This document shows, one piece after another, positions 14,362 through 16,318 of a stretch of 16,318 nucleotides of DNA (position 1 is the stretch's first letter; each line of letters starts with the position of its first letter). The stretch comes from Cyanobium sp. M55B138. Lineage in GTDB: Bacteria; Cyanobacteriota; Cyanobacteriia; PCC-6307; Cyanobiaceae. The DNA is taken from NCBI GenBank assembly GCA_018400215.1, contig JAGYNF010000015.1, positions 1 to 16,318 on the forward strand, read 5' to 3'. A program made the position numbers and the translations under genes. The notes under the pieces were generated by a model. It was given only the letters and a program-made list of their open reading frames with translations. It was not told the origin of the DNA and did not search any database.

Positions 14362-15525
14362 ATGGCAGTGAGTGGCTCCCTCAGCACACCGGAAGCAGCC
14401 CTGTTCCGGCCGGGCCTGGAGGGCGTGCCCGCCACCCAGTCGGCCATCTGCGAGATCGATGGCCAACGCGGCCATCTCACCTACCGCGGCTATGACGCCG
14501 CCACCCTGGCGGCCCAGAGCACCTTTCTGGAGACGGCACACCTGTTGATCTGGGGCGAATTGCCCACGGCGCCCCAGTTGCGCGAGTTTGAGCATGAGGT
14601 GCAGATGCACCGGCGGGTGAGCTTCCGCATCCGCGACATGATGAAGAGCTTCCCCTCCCAGGGGCACCCGATGGACGCGCTGCAGGCCAGCGCCGCCTCC
14701 CTGGGGCTCTTCTATTCCCGTCGCGCCCTCGACAACCCGGAATACATCGTGGGGGCGGTGGTGCGGCTGCTGGCCAAGATCCCCACGATGGTGGCGGCCT
14801 TCCAGCTGATTCGCAAAGGCCAGGATCCCATCCAGCCCCGCGACGATCTGCCCTATGCGGCCAACTTCCTCTACATGCTCACGGAGCGGGAGCCCGACCC
14901 CCTGGCAGCGCGCATCTTTGACGCCTGCCTGATCCTGCACGCCGAGCACAGCCTCAACGCCAGCACCTTCAGCGCCCGCGTCACCGCCAGCACCCTCACC
15001 GACCCCTACGCCGTGGTGGCGTCGGCGGTGGGTACCCTGGCCGGCCCCTTGCACGGCGGCGCCAACGAAGACGTGCTAGCCATGCTGGCGGCGATCGGCA
15101 GTGAAGACCAGGTGGAGCCCTGGTTGGACCAGGCCATTGCCGCCAAGCAGAAGATCATGGGTTTTGGACACCGGGAATACAAGGTCAAGGACCCCCGCGC
15201 CGTGATCCTGCAGCGCCTCGCCGAAGAGCTGTTTGATCGCTTTGGCCACGATCCGCTCTACGACCTGGCCCGCCGGCTCGAAGATGCCGCGGCCAGCCGG
15301 CTGGGCCCCAAGGGCATCTACCCCAACGTGGATTTTTATTCCGGCCTGGTGTACCGCAAGCTCGGCATCCCGGAAGACCTGTTCACGCCGATCTTTGCCA
15401 TCGCCCGCACCGCCGGCTGGCTGGCCCACTGGAAGGAGCAGCTGGGGGCCAACCGCATCTTCCGCCCGTCCCAGATCTACACCGGCTCGCTCCAGCGGGA
15501 CTGGCTGCCCCTGGAGGACCGCTAA
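14362..15525 (+). CDS. gltA: Citrate synthase
   Basis: GltA condenses oxaloacetate and acetyl-CoA to citrate; in cyanobacteria this feeds 2-oxoglutarate for nitrogen assimilation. The 387-residue protein is of the shorter bacterial type (close to 2-methylcitrate synthase-like forms). Conserved segments are IDGQRGHLTYRGYD (32-45) and LILHAEHSLNAST (190-202; H196). GPLHGGANEDV (228-238) carries catalytic H231, GFGHREYKVKDPRA (267-280) the R-rich substrate contacts, and YPNVDFYSG (320-328) catalytic D324. The frame opens upstream to 14215 inside sixA, but ATG 14362 gives the normal family start. ndhA begins 24 bases after the stop with no terminator between, so readthrough into the NDH-1 genes is likely. 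Confidence 0.96.
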   Translation: MAVSGSLSTPEAALFRPGLEGVPATQSAICEIDGQRGHLTYRGYDAATLAAQSTFLETAHLLIWGELPTAPQLREFEHEVQMHRRVSFRIRDMMKSFPSQGHPMDALQASAASLGLFYSRRALDNPEYIVGAVVRLLAKIPTMVAAFQLIRKGQDPIQPRDDLPYAANFLYMLTEREPDPLAARIFDACLILHAEHSLNASTFSARVTASTLTDPYAVVASAVGTLAGPLHGGANEDVLAMLAAIGSEDQVEPWLDQAIAAKQKIMGFGHREYKVKDPRAVILQRLAEELFDRFGHDPLYDLARRLEDAAASRLGPKGIYPNVDFYSGLVYRKLGIPEDLFTPIFAIARTAGWLAHWKEQLGANRIFRPSQIYTGSLQRDWLPLEDR

Positions 15526-15549
15526 GTTGCCCCCATCTGAGTTGCCGTC

Positions 15550-16318
15550 ATGCTGAGTACCACGGCCCCGGGCGCCAGTCCCGGCCTGGACCTGCAGGCC
15601 AGTTTTGAAGTGGCCCTCGAGGGCCTGGGCCTGAGTCCCGCTGCGGCCCACCTGCTCTGGTTGCCCCTGCCGATGGTGCTGGTGCTGGTGGCCGCCGTGG
15701 TGGGGGTGCTGGTGAACGTGTGGCTGGAGCGCAAGATCTCCGCCGCCGTGCAGCAGCGCATCGGTCCGGAATACGCCGGCGCCCTCGGGGTGCTCCAGCC
15801 CATGGCCGATGGCCTCAAGCTGGTGTTCAAGGAGGACATCATTCCGGCCCGGGCCGACGGCCTGCTGTTCACCCTCGGGCCGGTGCTGGTGCTGGTGCCG
15901 GTGATCCTCAGCTGGCTGGTGGTGCCCTTCGGTCAGAACCTGCTGATCAGCAACGTGGGGGTGGGCATCTTCCTGTGGATCTCCCTCAGCAGCATCCAGC
16001 CGATCGGCCTGCTGATGAGTGGCTATGCCTCCAACAACAAATATTCCCTGCTGGGCGGCCTGCGGGCGGCGGCCCAGTCGATCAGCTACGAGATCCCCCT
16101 GGCCCTGGCGGTGCTGGCGGTGGTGATGATGAGCAATTCGCTCAGCACCGTCGACATCGTTGACCAGCAGACCGGCGCCGGCATCCTCAGCTGGAACATC
16201 TGGCGCCAGCCGGTGGGCTTCGTGATCTTCTGGATCTGCGCCCTGGCCGAGTGCGAACGCCTGCCCTTCGACCTGCCGGAGGCGGAGGAGGAGCTGGTGG
16301 CGGGCTACCAGACCGAGT
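15550..16318 (+). CDS. ndhA: NAD(P)H-quinone oxidoreductase subunit 1 (partial, C-terminus beyond window)
   Basis: NdhA is the NuoH/ND1-type membrane subunit of cyanobacterial NDH-1, at the quinone-entry interface between the membrane and peripheral arms, used in respiration and cyclic electron flow. About 256 residues are visible of an expected ~370; the frame is open to the right edge. Visible motifs are [21 protein letters not shown] (58-78) and [15 protein letters not shown] (82-96). The highly conserved [21 protein letters not shown] sits at the edge. Hydrophobic segments lie at about 36-58, 104-123, 131-152, 176-195 and 221-236. The short N-terminal stretch ahead of the first segment is typical of cyanobacterial NdhA. 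It follows gltA by 24 bases; ndhI, ndhG and ndhE would be expected further right. Confidence 0.95.
   Translation, partial: MLSTTAPGASPGLDLQASFEVALEGLGLSPAAAHLLWLPLPMVLVLVAAVVGVLVNVWLERKISAAVQQRIGPEYAGALGVLQPMADGLKLVFKEDIIPARADGLLFTLGPVLVLVPVILSWLVVPFGQNLLISNVGVGIFLWISLSSIQPIGLLMSGYASNNKYSLLGGLRAAAQSISYEIPLALAVLAVVMMSNSLSTVDIVDQQTGAGILSWNIWRQPVGFVIFWICALAECERLPFDLPEAEEELVAGYQTE

Noticed and set aside
12237..14480. 747-codon open frame on the minus strand
   Set aside because: It is antisense to DUF3352, sixA and the start of gltA, is Gln/Gly/Arg/Pro-rich with no family resemblance, and long antisense frames are expected at ~70% GC.

Overview
The window is about 16.3 kb of dense, GC-rich (roughly 65-75% by hand count), almost entirely coding DNA. 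It most likely comes from a picocyanobacterium of the Cyanobium / high-GC Synechococcus type. The evidence is the chlorophyll-synthesis methyltransferase ChlM, a cyanobacterial-type NDH-1 subunit NdhA, cyanobacterial DUF6930 and DUF3352 proteins, and very short intergenic gaps. Sixteen protein genes are supported, one of them cut by the right edge. I saw no tRNA, rRNA, CRISPR array, insertion sequence or phage gene.

Layout, left to right. (1) 1-3.6 kb: an AlkB-type dioxygenase (+) converges on a small heat-shock protein (-), with a hairpin across the junction. The hsp20 gene diverges from a DUF6930/DUF6398-type protein (+), and the gap between them holds a perfect 12-bp palindrome. That gene runs 3' end to 3' end into chlM (-). 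(2) 3.6-8.4 kb: nagA (-) lies upstream of chlM and diverges from purE (+), which is translationally coupled to an AI-2E/PerM-family membrane protein (+). The latter converges with overlap on cysC (-), which is preceded on its own strand by a histone-deacetylase-like hydrolase and a SUI1/YciH-type translation factor. (3) 8.5-12.2 kb: trpB (+) diverges from the SUI1 gene and meets an Anbu-type proteasome-like peptidase (-) at interlocked stop codons. The peptidase follows hrcA and a rhodanese-domain gene on the minus strand. (4) 12.2-16.3 kb: a DUF3352 membrane-anchored protein, sixA, gltA and the start of ndhA, all on the plus strand.

Most of this is housekeeping metabolism: tryptophan, purine, sulfate activation, chlorophyll, amino-sugar, citrate and NDH-1 functions. 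Protein-quality genes are scattered through it (Hsp20, HrcA, an Anbu-like peptidase). I did not find a clear-cut new defence or mobile system.

The most unusual items are these: an Anbu peptidase with intact Thr1/Asp17/Lys33 spacing but a Pro/Ala-rich insertion of about 65 residues, lying next to hrcA; two divergent gene pairs with identical 45-bp gaps that share an 11-mer, one built as a perfect inverted repeat; a 12-bp palindrome upstream of hsp20; and three convergent pairs whose 3' ends overlap with no visible terminator.
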